Positions 1 to 11,125 of a stretch of DNA of 64,000 nucleotides are shown piece after piece. A model generated the notes under the pieces. The model was given only the letters and a program-made list of their open reading frames with translations, was not told where the DNA came from and made no database searches. Position 1 is the stretch's first letter; each line of letters begins with the position of its first letter. Both the position numbers and the translations under genes were made by a program. Origin of the DNA: Trissonchulus latispiculum (Eukaryota > Nematoda > Enoplea > Enoplida > Ironidae); contig JASAND010017600.1 of the NCBI GenBank assembly GCA_030248195.1, positions 1 to 64,000 on the forward strand, given 5' to 3'.

Positions 1-683
1 TTTGGAGTTATTAGAATACATACGTCAAACTAATAAAGGATTATAACGTGAGGGAGAAAGAGAAAAAAGGCATAAAAACCCCATTTTAGTTTAAATAAAA
101 AATCGTAGAAGAGAAATAACAAAAGTAATATAAATCGTATAAGTAACAAATGATGTGCATAAATATACTAAGGAAGAAAACCCCAATTTAGACTGAAAAG
201 AGAGAACCCAAAAATTTGAAAAATAACAACATAGATACAAGTAATCATACATAGGGTCCTACAATTTTTGACCCTAGAGACACTCATACAAAAATGGACA
301 TATATACGTACATTTATACCACAAACAGACAGACAAGCAAACATTCAAACAAAACACCCTACTTACGTATTTATATACTAGGCCTGGTTTAGTAATAGCG
401 AAATGCAGCTGCCAAGGAATAAAGTACAAAAAGAAGGGGGAAGGGACGGGTAAATTCAGAGAAAGGGGACGGGTGGAGTATACCATGTCGGACAAGGTGA
501 AGGGTCCAACACTCTAGACCTTTTTGGGTTACCCGAAGCGTAACCCTGATAAAACACACATATTGGGGGTAGGTCCAGGCCAGCTGGACCTTGGAATATC
601 AGACATAACTCCAAAACTTACAACGTGGTGATCTTTACGGGTTTTTCGTTTAGCGGTTTCTGGGCATGGGGTACGTATATAGA
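1..683. other. Non-coding, no recognised feature
   Basis: AT-rich sequence with scattered TACGTA-type motifs. The open frames here are short and lack family resemblance. The pol region expected downstream of the minus-strand protease remnant would lie here but is not visible. Confidence 0.5.
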
Positions 684-1229
684 TCATAGGAATAACAGTA
701 CTAATGGGTTCTGACAAGATGTAAATGTTTCGAGGGTAGCAACTACAAGATCCCAAGTGGTGCTGGTAGTGGCCTGCCATGTGCTCAGGCGACTAGGCGG
801 GCTACAAGTGCCTGAGATTATCGGGGTTTGGATAAGGTTACCGGAAATGACACTGTTCGTTACGGTAATACTAAATTTATCGGCCAGTGCCCGTAACTCG
901 TCTGGGGTAAGGAGTGATGTCTGCCACATAGGGGTGGAAAGGGAATGGGACTTAGGGACTACGGACCAATCATATTTTTGCATAAGGACATAACCAGTAA
1001 TAAAATCTTGGTACAGACCTTGGGCAACATGGAAGGGAAATAAATATTTGTGCCCGTTGCACAAAAAGGGTATCTCGCATTTCCCCAATATGTCAAGGGA
1101 CGTATCCTCCGCAGCTGTGGAGAATTTGGAAGCCGCAGAGGTATGAAGGGCAAGGGAGAGGGTACCGGAGGCATTTACATGGTCGAAAAATGCCTTGGAT
1201 ATGTAGCAGACATTCGCACCGGACTCCAA
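684..1229 (-). pseudogene. Retropepsin-like domain of LTR element
   Basis: About 180 codons. Near the start the frame reads LESGANVCYIS, which matches the D-S/T-G-A active-site loop of retroviral-type aspartic proteases, with Glu where the catalytic Asp should be. Roughly 70 residues later DFITGYVLMQKYDW matches the conserved hydrophobic-Gly segment near the protease C terminus (usual form I-L-G-x-D-x-L). The frame overlaps the end of the preceding gag-like frame (1175-2158) by 55 nt, as at a gag-pro frameshift. The D-to-E change predicts an inactive enzyme. The segment after about residue 120 has no recognised match. Confidence 0.55.
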
Positions 1230-2158
1230 AGGGCTAGGGCCTTAACACCAAAAATACTTACTAGCAGGTGGGGGCTTTTTTGGGAGGGCAGACGAGTACA
1301 CTGGGACATGTAAAAAGGGGTAGTGTCAGTCAGGATTGCTTGGACGAGGTCACTGACGGGACCTGTCTGTTCATGGTCAGGAGTATCTTGAGCCTCAGCG
1401 TCCTTGGCTTCGAAGGATTGATTTCGGTCATTCAGGTTACTGAGCGGAGTGAGGTTGGGTTGGGTCTCAGGGTCCTCAGCCTCCGAAACCTGAGCGAAGG
1501 CATTTTGGGTAGGGAAGGTAGTAGGAATGACCGCTGAAGTTGGCAGCTGAGGCTCATTGATAACAGCAGGGGTGGGACTTTCTGTTTGATGGACCAGCTC
1601 TCCCAAGAGAGCAGTGGGCTTGGGCTGGGTCTCAGGGTCCTCAACCTCTAAAACCTGAGTTGAGGCATTTTGGGTAGCGAGGGTAGTAGTGGTAGCCGCT
1701 GGGATTGGCGGCTGGGGCTCATTGGTAGTAATAGGAATTAGGGTTTCGGGTGGCAAGGTTAGCTCTCCCATAGATTGGGATCGCTGACGAAGGTGGGGTC
1801 GAGGGAGTCGTTTGGGTTTGGGCAAAGAGTCGCTTCTGGTGGACTCGTGGGGTTGCCAGAGTTGACCGGACATGTCCAGCCCCTCCATGCACTGACGAAT
1901 TCGGCCCAGAAGGTTCAACAGCAGGCTTTCGAATTCTTCGAATTTTTGGCGGGTAAGGTTCATGGTTGAGGAGAAGTCCCCAGGAGACTTCTCAACAGCT
2001 TTAGGGAGTTTTGGGTACGATTCCTGCTGATGATCCTCCACCGGGCTGAGTGACTCTCGGGGATCCTGGAACATGTCGCCCAATTCAAAGCACGGAGCCC
2101 ACTGGTCGGGGCCAAAGGGGTTAGTGGAAATAGCAATAGGTGAGGTCGTGACGAGCAC
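1175..2158 (-). pseudogene. Pro/Thr-rich gag-like frame with internal repeat
   Basis: About 327 codons, rich in Pro, Thr, Gln and Glu. It contains an internally duplicated block: two units carry NEPQ(P/L)P, T-x-A-x-QNA, and EDPETQP within about 50 residues of each other. This corresponds to a roughly 150-bp tandem duplication at about 1440-1760. No enzymatic motif is visible. Its position between the knuckle frame and the protease frame suggests a gag C-terminal or linker region. It may never have been a separate protein. Confidence 0.4.
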
Positions 2159-2924
2159 GCTTGGAATGTCGGGAAACTATTTTCCAAGAATAGTTTCCTC
2201 TGTCCCGCATGGGGTGGGAGTTTCCGGGGGCATTGCGAATGGAAGCCGTGGTAGGGGTAGCTGTAGTGGGACCATCCTGGTGATGCGAGGTACTGGGGAG
2301 GTGTTGCTGGCCCTCGCCAGTCAGCAACATCTCCCCAGGGCTTAGAATAAACTTAGGGGTGGAATGTGTACGTACTTTGTTAAATGTACGTACATGGTTT
2401 GTACGGGGTAAAATTTTGGGCGTCAACAGTGGATCAATTAGGGAGGGGATAGGTACTTGGATCTTGTTGGACGCTACGGGCTTCCCGTAGCATCCGCGAG
2501 GGGGAGTCCACTGCTGACGATTAAACCTTTCGCAACCTCGCAACACCAAGTTTTTCCTTGCTGGCTGGGGGCTACACTCCGGGTGGGTGGGTAGGCAAGT
2601 CCGCGGTCTCCACTGACAAGTTCGTGTGCGTTTGGGCTCCAAAAATGAAAGGCGACGTTGGACAGGGTAAGGGGGTTCGACCTCGTGGTCAAACAGGCTG
2701 GGGGGTTTCGTAGATTGGGAGGAGGGTGGGGATGGGGTATACTCCGTTAAACAAGAGGACACTGAGACCGTCGGGGACTGATGTGACTCCGGGTGATGGC
2801 CACTTGGTGAGAAATAGGGTAAGGGTTCGGGCTCCTCTGAGCTCCGATTGGCCATCCGAGGGTTATCAGTCACTTCATACACGGGCGCCATATTAACTGG
2901 GTAGGGGTCAGACCGGGGGCGCAC
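2121..2924 (-). pseudogene. Pro/Ser-rich retrotransposon frame
   Basis: Open for about 267 codons, biased to Pro, Ser, Thr and Arg, with no known domain. The first codon of the open stretch is GTG; the first ATG is about 12 codons in. It overlaps the next frame (1175-2158) by 38 nt in a different phase. It is best read as a displaced piece of the same gag polyprotein. Confidence 0.35.
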
Positions 2925-2932
2925 GTCGGGGC

Positions 2933-3457
2933 TTACTGACGGCGCCCCAGGTTGGCGTTTCCCTGGTTCTGGAAAAGGCCATCGGAAGTGGGTTGATGAC
3001 TAACTTGAGGACTGGGTTGGGGTTGGAGGTCACTCAGGTCACCTCCTTGTTGGCAAAGGGGGGTCCGCGCTTGAGGTTGGCTGGCCATCACCTTCGGACT
3101 CGCCAACATACGTAGGAATCCGGGGTGGTTGGGCCCCAGGTTGTCGACTGCGCGTATACGGGTGGGGCAGTATTGCCACCCGTGCCCCTCTTGGGTGCAC
3201 CAGATGCACAACCTGGGCCCATGAGTTCTGGAGTTGTGGTTACGAGGGTAAGAATTGGAATTATTTCGAATTCCATATGGGCGGGATTTGATCTGATCAT
3301 GGGGGCCTTGGGATGGTTTCGTTCCGCTAGAGGCCGAAATGGATTTGGCATGGCGTTTCGTGGACGGGCAGGTTTGCGCTACCAGGGCTTCCCTAGTAGG
3401 CAAATGGGGTTTAGGGTATCCGGGGGTATGGGGGGAATAATCATAAAAATACTCCAA
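2933..3457 (-). pseudogene. Gag fragment with CCHC zinc knuckle
   Basis: About 174 codons. CIWCTQEGHGWQYC fits C-x2-C-x4-H-x4-C exactly, the nucleic-acid-binding knuckle of retrotransposon Gag proteins. The flanks are basic and Asn/Arg/Pro-rich, as in nucleocapsid regions. A stop at 2933 separates it from the next frame. It marks this 3-kb stretch as retroelement-derived. Confidence 0.65.
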
Positions 3458-4439
3458 TGAGGTTTGATGGGGAGGGGGAGCCCATCCAGGACACGCAGAG
3501 GCTTTGGGACAAAAACCCAGAGCGGGTTTTTTCTTGGGTTGGGGCTTTCCGGACGGCTGTTCCAGGGGAGTGGGGTTGGGGGGTGGGGCTTCTTCGCTCG
3601 AGTCAGAACCGTCCAGATAAACAGTGGGGTCATGACGGGAGGGGCTTCCGGGAGGGAGGGTGTAGATCGTCCTCGGGACTCAGTCCTGACCCGAGGTGGA
3701 TGTGGACGGAAGATCCGTGCTGCCCAGAACTTCCGGCCACGGCCCCAAGGTCAGGAGGGGGAGGGTCAGGAGATCGGACCACTCTGGGTTTACTGTCAAA
3801 GGGGTCGTCTTCAGGGGGGTGATTATCCATTACAAACACGACACGAAAAAACACAACTCACCAAATTAGTTATATACGTATATCCTATGTTTGGGCAGGA
3901 CCGGGGGGCGATGGGGATTTTCAGGGTAGGATATACGTATATAACGCAAAATCGGGGTTTTCCGGCCAGGGACACGAAATTCCAACTGTGCGTACGTATT
4001 TCGGGACCAAGAATCGGGGGTTGGGTCGAATCTCCAAATCGACCTGAAATTGTTCGGGTCTCGTCCGGGGAGTAGCAGCAATCCACCAGTTGGGAATTTC
4101 GTCCAACGGTACAAGGTCAGATTCCTGGCCTGGCCCCGGAATCCAACGGAAAATTTTTTCAAAATTTGAATTTTCCTCCCAAAAAAAAATTTCTGGGTGG
4201 GGAGGCTGATTGAGGTGATTTTAGAGCGGGCAGGGAGTTGCTGGTATAATGGGGATAGATTATCACTTGGCGTGGTCCCGGTGATAATCAAGGGATAGAG
4301 TTGGGCTGCCCAACTATAATAGGAATTCCAAAAGGATAGTGGAAAAAATAACACAGCACTAAGAATTCACAAAAATAACCACGATGATAAAATAAACACG
4401 CCACTCGTCAACAGAAGGGAAACGGGACTAATAAAAATT

Positions 4440-4620
4440 CACGGCAAATTGACAGGAAGTCAGGCGTCTGACTGGGACTTTAAGCGATGCGTGGGCGGGA
4501 CTTCAAAAGTCCCAAGCAGAGTCAGGCGCCTGATAAGGGCACAAGCGATGCGGGGGCGGGCCAAAAAAATTAACACAAAGGTTTGCAATTGGGAATGACG
4601 TCAATTGCAGACCTTTGTGA
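4440..4620. repeat. Direct repeat plus 18-bp hairpin
   Basis: Two diverged units carry AGTCAGGCG-YCTGA and AAGCGATGCG-K-GGGCGGG (about 4456-4500 and 4519-4560). At 4574-4619 the arms CACAAAGGTTTGCAATTG and CAATTGCAGACCTTTGTG face each other across a 10-nt loop with one mismatch. A smaller hairpin, GGGACT-TCAAA-AGTCCC, lies at about 4497. Similar hairpins fill 41-45 kb. Confidence 0.6.
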
Positions 4621-4746
4621 ATCCACACGGGGGGAATGGGTATACACGACCGCCAAAGGGATAGAAGACCGGCGAATCCAGTCAAGGTAAGTAAAATAGG
4701 GAGGGGGGAAAATTATGTAGGGTTCTAAAAAGAATTTTTGGGCTAA

Positions 4747-5012
4747 GGAGGGGGCTAGAAAAATTAATTTAGGGGAGGGGGAAAAATAGGAAAAATATTT
4801 CAGGGGGGAAAAATAATAGGGGAGAGCCTGGAACTGGCAGCCTAGTGTAAAATAGGCTGACAATAATAAGAAAAAATTGGGGGGGAGTCTAACAAAAATT
4901 TTTTTTAGACTAGGGGGGGTAAGAAAATTAATTTAGGGGAGGGGAAAAATCAAGAAAAATATTTTGGGAAAAAGAAAACGAGAGCCTAGGCCTGGCAGCC
5001 TAATGTAAAATA
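4747..5012. repeat. Two-copy tandem repeat, G/A-rich
   Basis: A unit containing AAATTAATTTAGGGGAGGGG, AAAAATATTT, GAGAGCCT and CTGGCAGCCTA-x-TGTAAAATA occurs at about 4753-4856 and again at about 4922-5012. The copies differ at scattered positions. No coding potential. Confidence 0.6.
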
Positions 5013-5039
5013 CGGGGGAGCTAGGGATTTTAACCACTG

Positions 5040-6003
5040 AGCTCACGCCCCAAATTTTACAAGCGGAACTGTGCGCAAGGACGCTGACCTACGACTGCGG
5101 GTGGAGATATTTAGTCTCTCTACCACCGACTTGCCTCGCCAAGGGGGATGGGTAATTTTTGGGGGGACGCCAACAGGGCGCCTAGCAAAACGGGGAAACG
5201 CACACACAAAAAATAGGCTCAGTTATAAGTCAGCTCCGGGCTATTCCCAGAACTCTACCTAGCTAGGAACAGAGATCAAAATTAGTTAAAGCTTAGTAAA
5301 AATTAATTAAATAAAATAGACGAAAGACAACTGGCGGGTTTACTGGTACAACACAAGGCAAGGTTATGACAGGAAGTCCGTCCGGCGATATCCAGACAAG
5401 ACGGGCAAATTAAAGCGGGCTACCCGCACAGTAACGGAAAAAGGGCACGAAAGGGAAGCACAAACAAAGGGGAGGGGACCAGCAACAAATCGGGCAATGG
5501 AACAATACAATAAAATTGGGAGAGGGGAGTTAGCAGGTGAAGTTAGACCCAGGGGGAGGGAACGGGGGCAACCCCGCTAGTTGGGCCGGAAAGGGAAGGG
5601 GGAAAGATTAGCAATAAAAAAGGAAAAACGAATTAAAGGGGGGTTAGGATCAAAACGGGGGTTAAAGAGTGTGAGTTGAAAGGATTTTAAAAGGAAAAAA
5701 TCGAAAACTATTAAGAACTCACTCTTTGGGTGTAGAAGTGGCAAAAGGCGGGGCCCCAATCTCAGACACCGACCGCTCCGTGACTTGACAAAACCCCCAA
5801 CTGACAATAACAAGTCTGAGTCAGCATTGAAAAAGAGACAAACTGGAATAAACCAGTTTTTGTCAGCGTCTGCTGACGTGCATGATCTGTCTTTGCAGAC
5901 AGAACATAAAAATTACAATAATTACATAAGGGGGAATTTTAGAGACCTTTCGGGAATTTTGGGAGAAAAATGGGAAAAGGCGAAATGTAGATATTGGAAG
6001 GGG
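5040..6003. other. Non-coding purine-rich stretch
   Basis: Purine-rich on the plus strand. Short open frames (5577-5813 minus, 5785-6009 plus) show no family features. It could be untranslated or LTR sequence of the minus-strand element to the left, but no LTR ends were found. Confidence 0.35.
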
Positions 6004-6360
6004 GGGTGATAGCGCAGTCGCTATCACCCACATTACATCTGCACTGCATTGCGTAACGGTGCTCCGCCCACAATACACGAATGTTCCCCGATTTGGGGGG
6101 GGGGTCGAACAAATCGACATATCATACCCCCCTCCGTTTGGTGGGGGGGGGGTAGCCGAAAAGAGCTCCCCGTTTGGGGGGGCAGAGCAGATGATTACGG
6201 TAGTTTTTGTTCTATTAGAAAATGGGTCCCCGTTTGGGGGGGGGGTCGCTGAAAGAGGTCCCCATTTGGGGGGGGGGGTCACAAAAAGTGGTCCCCGGTT
6301 GGGGGCGGGGTCGCCAACAGCCAATCAGAATGAGCAAAGCTCAACCTGCTTGAGCGACCC
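6004..6360. repeat. G-run repeat element with terminal hairpin
   Basis: Starts with a perfect 11-bp hairpin (GGGTGATAGCG, loop CAGT, 6004-6029). About six blocks of CCCC(G/A)TTTGG followed by runs of 7-11 G follow. CATTGCGTAACGGTGCTCCG at about 6045 matches the subterminal part of the MITE at 47125-47937, so the two share ancestry. The right end is not intact: the sequence passes into segmental-duplication DNA near 6405. Confidence 0.6.
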
Positions 6361-6437
6361 CCCCCCAAACGAGGACCTCTTTCAGCAACCTATTAATTCT
6401 ATTCAAGCTATTAATTCCAAAAGAGTAGTGTTAATAC

Positions 6438-6498
6438 TGTGTACGGAGTAGAGTGTTCTACTTCCAAACCAAAGCTCGGCGGTTCAAGCCCCACCCTG
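6438..6498 (+). repeat. tRNA-derived SINE, 5' half (split)
   Basis: The pol III head includes GTAGAG-type box A remnants and box B GGTTCAAGCC. It is the left half of a SINE whose tail resumes at 7096. The paralogous uninterrupted copy lies at 36349-36455. Confidence 0.7.
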
Positions 6499-7095
6499 TG
6501 TGGAATATTTTCTGGATTTCGCTCAAAAATATGCAAAAGTGTGTGCTAACTTTATGCAAATCAACCTAAATTACACTTATGTGTATAGTCCAAGGCAGGA
6601 CTAGCCAATCTTTCAATTCTTAAAATTGTGCGCAACCTTAGTCAGTCTTGATTCTGAAGTCGTCTGGGTAGGTGGTTGTCGGGCGCTTCTATTCATCAGC
6701 GTCAGTAAGTTCTAGGTTAGCAGGATTTGGGCTATTTGGGGGCTCTTTGGGTTTTCCCCCATTGTCTCCACTGGTCTCCCCTTTTTGGGCTTTTGAGTTT
6801 GTTTTTCCCTATTTTTGAGTTTTGCAGGTAAAGGTGCTTGTCTCCATTTTTGTTTCGTCTGTTTTGAAGGAAATATTTTGTATTTTTGTGAAAGTTTTCG
6901 TATGCTTTTGGATTTTTGTCCAGTTTTGTATTTTTCCTTGTAAAAGTAAATTTGTGACAAATATTTAGGGCAGTGTCGTCTATTCTAAAGTTGGTTAGCG
7001 AGTAGGTAGGGAAATCAGACATATTACACACTCAACCTCGAACCTTCAATCTTTACTGAAACCAAATTATCTACTTAGAATTTCTAAATTCGACA
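6499..7095. mobile_element. Solo LTR with CCTG target duplication
   Basis: Starts TGTGG and ends CGACA (TG...CA with a short imperfect inverted repeat). It is flanked by CCTG at 6495-6498 and 7096-7099. The paralogous site at about 36408-36412 reads straight through with a single CCTG, an empty site. The 597-bp length, TG/CA ends and 4-bp duplication are those of a gypsy-type LTR left by LTR-LTR recombination. No internal coding region remains. Confidence 0.85.
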
Positions 7096-7145
7096 CCTGG
7101 ACATTTTTCTTCACGTCTTTCAATCATTATTTCAACCTTTCACAA
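7096..7145 (+). repeat. tRNA-derived SINE, 3' half (split)
   Basis: Carries the family tail GGACATTTTTCTTCACG and TTTCAACCTTTCACA, shared with copies at 22516-22632, 23104-23214 and 36349-36455. Separated from its head by the solo LTR. Confidence 0.7.
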
Positions 7146-7409
7146 ACATGTTCAAGAAGCACAGAAGTCTTTGAAACAAAAAATTGAGTTATAATTCTCC
7201 GGTAGGATGCCGTAAGAGAACTGGAAAAGCCCGGATCCCGGCCTGTAATGGGAGAGGCTTATTTGAGGAACTTTCAGTGCAGGTGGAGTCTTTCTTCTCC
7301 GGTAACGGAGCCACTGCCAGTCCAGTCTAAATAATAAGACCTACAAATATAACTTAGCTAAACCGGCTTGTATTACATTTTACTTCTTACTTTAACATAT
7401 AAAACCAGT

Positions 7410-8932
7410 TCAGTTTATTTGTAACGAAGTCTCGGATTCGTCAGCTGTCAGCGGCAGTTTCTTCTTTCGGATTCGCCGAGTTTTCACGTACGTATCTGGC
7501 AAGGCGATTCCCTTTGTTTCCGGAAGAGAAAAGAAGCAAAGAATGATTGTCAATACTGTACACACTTCAGCCGTAACGAAAGGTAACGGTTTCCAGTATC
7601 TGGCTAGGTAGATTAGCTGGGCCCCCGAAATCATCCCGACATCCCCGCCAACAAAACAGAATGCAGTGCAAATGGTTCGCAGAACTGTTGGAAAGAGTTC
7701 CACTGCATACAGTCCCATTGCAACAAATAGCATCTGGCATGTGACAGCCCCCAGCATACCAAAGATAGTGGCCAACACTGGGGGCCCGTTGGCTATCAGA
7801 TTTAGCGACACGATTGCAAAAAATATGGAGATGGCCCCAGCGGTGACAGCATCAAAACACGTCGACCGAAAGTTTTAAATTTCTGATCCAGAAAAAAGAT
7901 GGCCAATACCAGTGGTATGCGAAGTAGACCATAGGTGAAGGTGTTAAGGTAAACACTACCGCTGATATTCCCGATATCGAAAAGAAATACACTAACGATG
8001 ACAGAGACCGTAAACGATGCTACAAACATAACACATGCCCGCAGGCAAATGGTACCATTGGCAAAAATGTGCCAAGTATTGTACTTGTACTTGTGATGCA
8101 CTCTCTCAATTCGATCCAACTCTTCGACTGTGATCGGCGCAGTCGATTTGCCATTGCGTTTTGCAATTCGATTTAGGGCTGCGGCAGCCTCCGCAAGCCG
8201 GCCCTTCTGAACCAGCCAGCGGGGGCTTTCGTGGAAGAACAGCCAAAGTGCCAACACGACTGGCAGAGAAATGGCCGCTGAAACGAAGGCATGCTTTCGC
8301 CAGGTGGGCAGCACGTAGGCCAGGGCAGCGTTGAACATGAACGCATAGAACCAGTTGCAGGCTAGATTAACGGCCACCCCGTGCTCTGATGTGGTCAGTT
8401 CCATCGACCACAGGAAAGCCGTACTGCAACTGACCTGAAAAAATCCGACGAAAAATCGAATGGCAATCAGCCACTTCCAATTGGGCGAAAAGGCTGATGC
8501 TAGACTGACAGCTAGAAAGACAGCAAGGCCGAAACAGGTGCACCGTTTGCGACCAAAGTGATCCTGCAAGTGACCGAATACTTGCATTGCCACAAGGGCA
8601 CCCAAACCGTGAACCGTAGCTAGCAAACCTGGTACAAAGGCATAGTCACAGAATAGGTTCCACTCAACCACAATTGAGTAAAATCCTGGCTCCACCGAAA
8701 TGTTGCTACAGTTGTGCACAATCTGACAGTCGTGGGTTAAATTTAATCCATGGGAATCGCGGCATGCCAGCTTTGGACTCACATTGGCCAACATGGAAAC
8801 CATAGAACCGCCACACCATGACAGAACGGCGACGGCTGAACATATCAGAAACTGATACTGATACTTTCCAAAGGCGCCAACTCTGACCAGAAAAGTTTCG
8901 AAAGTAACCGTGGGCGCTTGAACTTCCTTCAT
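7410..8932 (-). pseudogene. SLC22-type transporter with one frameshift
   Basis: Near-identical paralogue of the intact gene at 36703-38226. It would be a 12-helix major-facilitator plasma-membrane carrier of the organic cation/anion/carnitine family. The first frame (8932-7802) carries the family marks: the large Cys-rich extracellular loop 1, GHLQDHFGRKR after helix 2, and ESPRWLVQKGRLAEA in the central loop. The frame is lost after the codons for SPLG because a run reads CCCC at 7835-7838 where both sister genes have CCCCC. The rest (ELFPTVLRT, LPETKGIALPDT) continues in another frame from 7811 to 7410. A single homopolymer deletion means either a very young pseudogene or a sequencing error. 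All other coding features are intact and there are no coding introns. Confidence 0.85.
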
Positions 8933-8950
8933 TTCTCTGAAATTAATTTC
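8933..8950 (-). promoter_or_regulatory. 3' splice site 4 nt before SLC22 ATG
   Basis: On the minus strand the sequence reads AATTTCAG then AGAA then ATG (AG at 8938-8937). The polypyrimidine-AG is a good acceptor. It implies a 5' UTR intron or a spliced-leader acceptor. The two sister genes have the same arrangement. Confidence 0.5.
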
Positions 8951-9557
8951 AACTACTGTTAGCAGACAGTCGCGTACAGGTTAGAATAATTAATCAACTT
9001 GAGGTCAGCCCCCGCAAGCCAATAAAGCTGCCCCACCAAAGTTGCTGGAATGCTAGAACAGTACAGATTTCCTTTGTCTTGGAGGAGCCAATGCGTTTGT
9101 AAGGTTTGGCTCTAGTGCAGAAGGTTTCCGGAAACTTGGTATTAGTCTCTAACTATTTTCCAACTTTCGAGATCCTTTGTTTCGAATGATAACTTTGAGA
9201 CTCTTTGAATGTCTTTTGAGACAATTCACGAATTTGTATAGATTTTGGAAAAAACGCTCTTGCACGCAAGCATGCAAAAAACAACAAAAACATGTTTAGA
9301 AACATTTTTCATCCATCCATGGAAAGTTTCGAAATATTTCGAGACAATTTTGATTTTTACTTTAGCAACTTTTCAGACATTTGGTGACAACTTTGCGGAA
9401 CTCTCGACTTCTGCTCTCGCTATGCAGTTAAAGGAGGCACCAGTCTTAATTTGGAGGCAAGGTTAGGAGCAGTAGCTATAGCATGTTCAGCTTAGGCGAA
9501 GTTTTTTTAATTAAAATTATCAGCTGACCTCTTGCTCTAATACAGTAGTGTGCGCTC
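8951..9557. other. Upstream DNA of SLC22 copy A
   Basis: Non-coding. Much of it aligns with 38240-40158 in copy B once the MITE and polyA insertion there are removed. It includes TTTTGAGACTCT, ACATGTTT and the GAAATATTTCG site that serves as the insertion target in copy B. No promoter was identified. Confidence 0.5.
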
Positions 9558-9744
9558 CAGACATGTGCAGGAGGGTAAATTTTGGGGTGGGTAAACCGGC
9601 GGCCGAAGTCCGCCGGAAAACCGGATTTTTCCGGGTTTTTGCCCAAAAACCCGGAAAACTCCGGATTCTGAGGGGTTGAGGTCCAGGTATGGCGGGGGGG
9701 TGAAACTCCCCTCCCCAACCCCCCCCCCCCAAGCACATATGCCA
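9558..9744. mobile_element. Small GC-rich MITE-like insertion
   Basis: Absent from copy B, where GTGTGCGCTCC continues directly into TGGTCTC. Here the insertion is flanked by GCGCTC at 9552-9557 and 9745-9750. The interior is made of interleaved palindromes (CCGG, CCGGCGG/CCGCCGG, CCGGGTTTTTGCCCAAAAACCCGG-like) and C/G runs. Termini are weakly inverted (CATGTGC / GCACAT). Confidence 0.6.
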
Positions 9745-9838
9745 GCGCTCACGGTCTCGAATTGTCTAAACTACGTATATACTTCTTCTTGCATAAACTC
9801 TGTATCTATTCGCAACACCACAAACAGCAATTATTATG

Positions 9839-11125
9839 GCTAAGAAAGACGTATCGTAAAGTGTCAGATGGGTAACAAATGGCTAGAATTTCGCAAAGCT
9901 GGTGAACAACCAAAAATTGAGCTTGAAGTTGGACCACCGGCTGGCAATCTAACATTTGTCAATATATATTTTAGGAAGTTTAATCACAAGCTAAGCTACC
10001 TTGCCGTACAAATAATTGTGCATTAAGGAATATCACACAATGGGACGATAACGCACCTTCCTGTGTATAAAAACGTAACAGTGTAAACAGTATTTACCAC
10101 CCCAAAACGCAAACCTTGCTTATCAGCTATGATGCTGATTAAAGCCTGAACAGAACTTTACATAAGTGTTGTTATAATTGCCATAGAATGAAGTAAGACA
10201 GCATCTATCTAACGCTGCCTTTGCCACGGAAAGCATAAAAATTTCTTGGATAAGGCCAAACTTTAACAAACGGGTATAAGGGGGATCATGGATCTCTCAA
10301 AAATCGGAGGTTCGGTACAAGGGCTAGCGAAGTCAGAACCAAGAGACAGAGGACAGTGCCAGGAAGGGAATGTACAAATAGAAATCATCTCAAGTTTTCG
10401 CCAAAAATACAAAAAACTCTAAAATTTTGCAAAAAAGGGTTAGGAACCGTGTCAAAATTGTGCTGAAAATCTATCGTTTAAATGATTTTATTACACGATT
10501 TTGTTTGTGTTGAAGTCGTGTAAGCGGCTTGTTTTCTAAAGAGTTTTATAAAGCTTTTTATGCTACAGTCTTTCAGTCTGCACTTCAGTAAAAGGGATAG
10601 AGAAAGTTTGTGCACTAGCAACAATCTTTCGTACATTCATAGATGCTATATTGGGAAGTCCTTTGCAGCTGCTGGCCGGAATGTAAAAAGTAGTAGCAAA
10701 AAGTGTACCACAAAAAATAAACGTGTTATCATCGTGTAAACGTTTTAAAGTAGTGGTAAAAATCGTGTAAATTTCAACGTTTACGCGATTTTGTTTTTGA
10801 CACAATTCCTTATTTTGCTTTAAAATGGCTTTACAATAGATAATTTGACGCTAAATAAATTCATTCGCTTAAAATGCAAAAATTGCACTTTTCTGCTTGG
10901 ACGCTCTCCCAATTTTGGAATAACGTACAAGAGCGGGTAATAGTTGGATTAAAACAGGCGCTTGAACATGACCCTTTGAATAGCGCTTCTACCATGGCTG
11001 GTGAACCAAGCGGAAAGCTGAACGAAGACAAGCCCGAACGGGACGCTTTAGGCACCGTTGTACCCACGAAACATAGACTTAGGAGAGAGAAGGGGGAGGG
11101 AGGTTCAACTTTTCACTCACCATTA
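9839..11125. other. Non-coding DNA
   Basis: No convincing gene. Diverged copies of a motif around TTTACACGATTTTGTTT occur near 10490 and 10780. The open frames at 10563-10805 (minus) and 10874-11293 (plus) have no domain or codon signature I recognise; the latter runs into a SINE. Confidence 0.4.

Larger units (their letters stand above)
684..3854 (-). mobile_element. Decayed LTR retrotransposon, gag-protease part
   Basis: Minus-strand reading frames run almost continuously but switch frame at least four times. Frames at 3854-3630 and 3633-3379 give the N-terminal part; 3457-2933 carries a CCHC zinc knuckle; 2924-2121 and 2158-1175 are proline/threonine-rich; 1229-684 resembles a retropepsin. 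The order gag, knuckle, protease is that of gypsy-type elements. No reverse transcriptase, RNase H or integrase follows on the left, and I could not assign LTRs, so the copy is truncated as well as frameshifted. Some frame changes could be programmed, but their number favours decay. Confidence 0.6.
6405..9838. repeat. Segmental duplication, copy A
   Basis: Collinear with 36317-40248 in the same orientation. The shared tract runs from the AAGCTATTAATTCCAAAAG junction through a SINE, an SLC22 gene and its upstream DNA to CAGCAATTATTATG. Copy A alone has a 597-bp solo LTR (6499-7095) and a 187-bp insertion (9558-9744). Copy B alone has a MITE and a 1-kb polyA insertion. The coding part is nearly identical; the flanks are more diverged. 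Confidence 0.85.
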
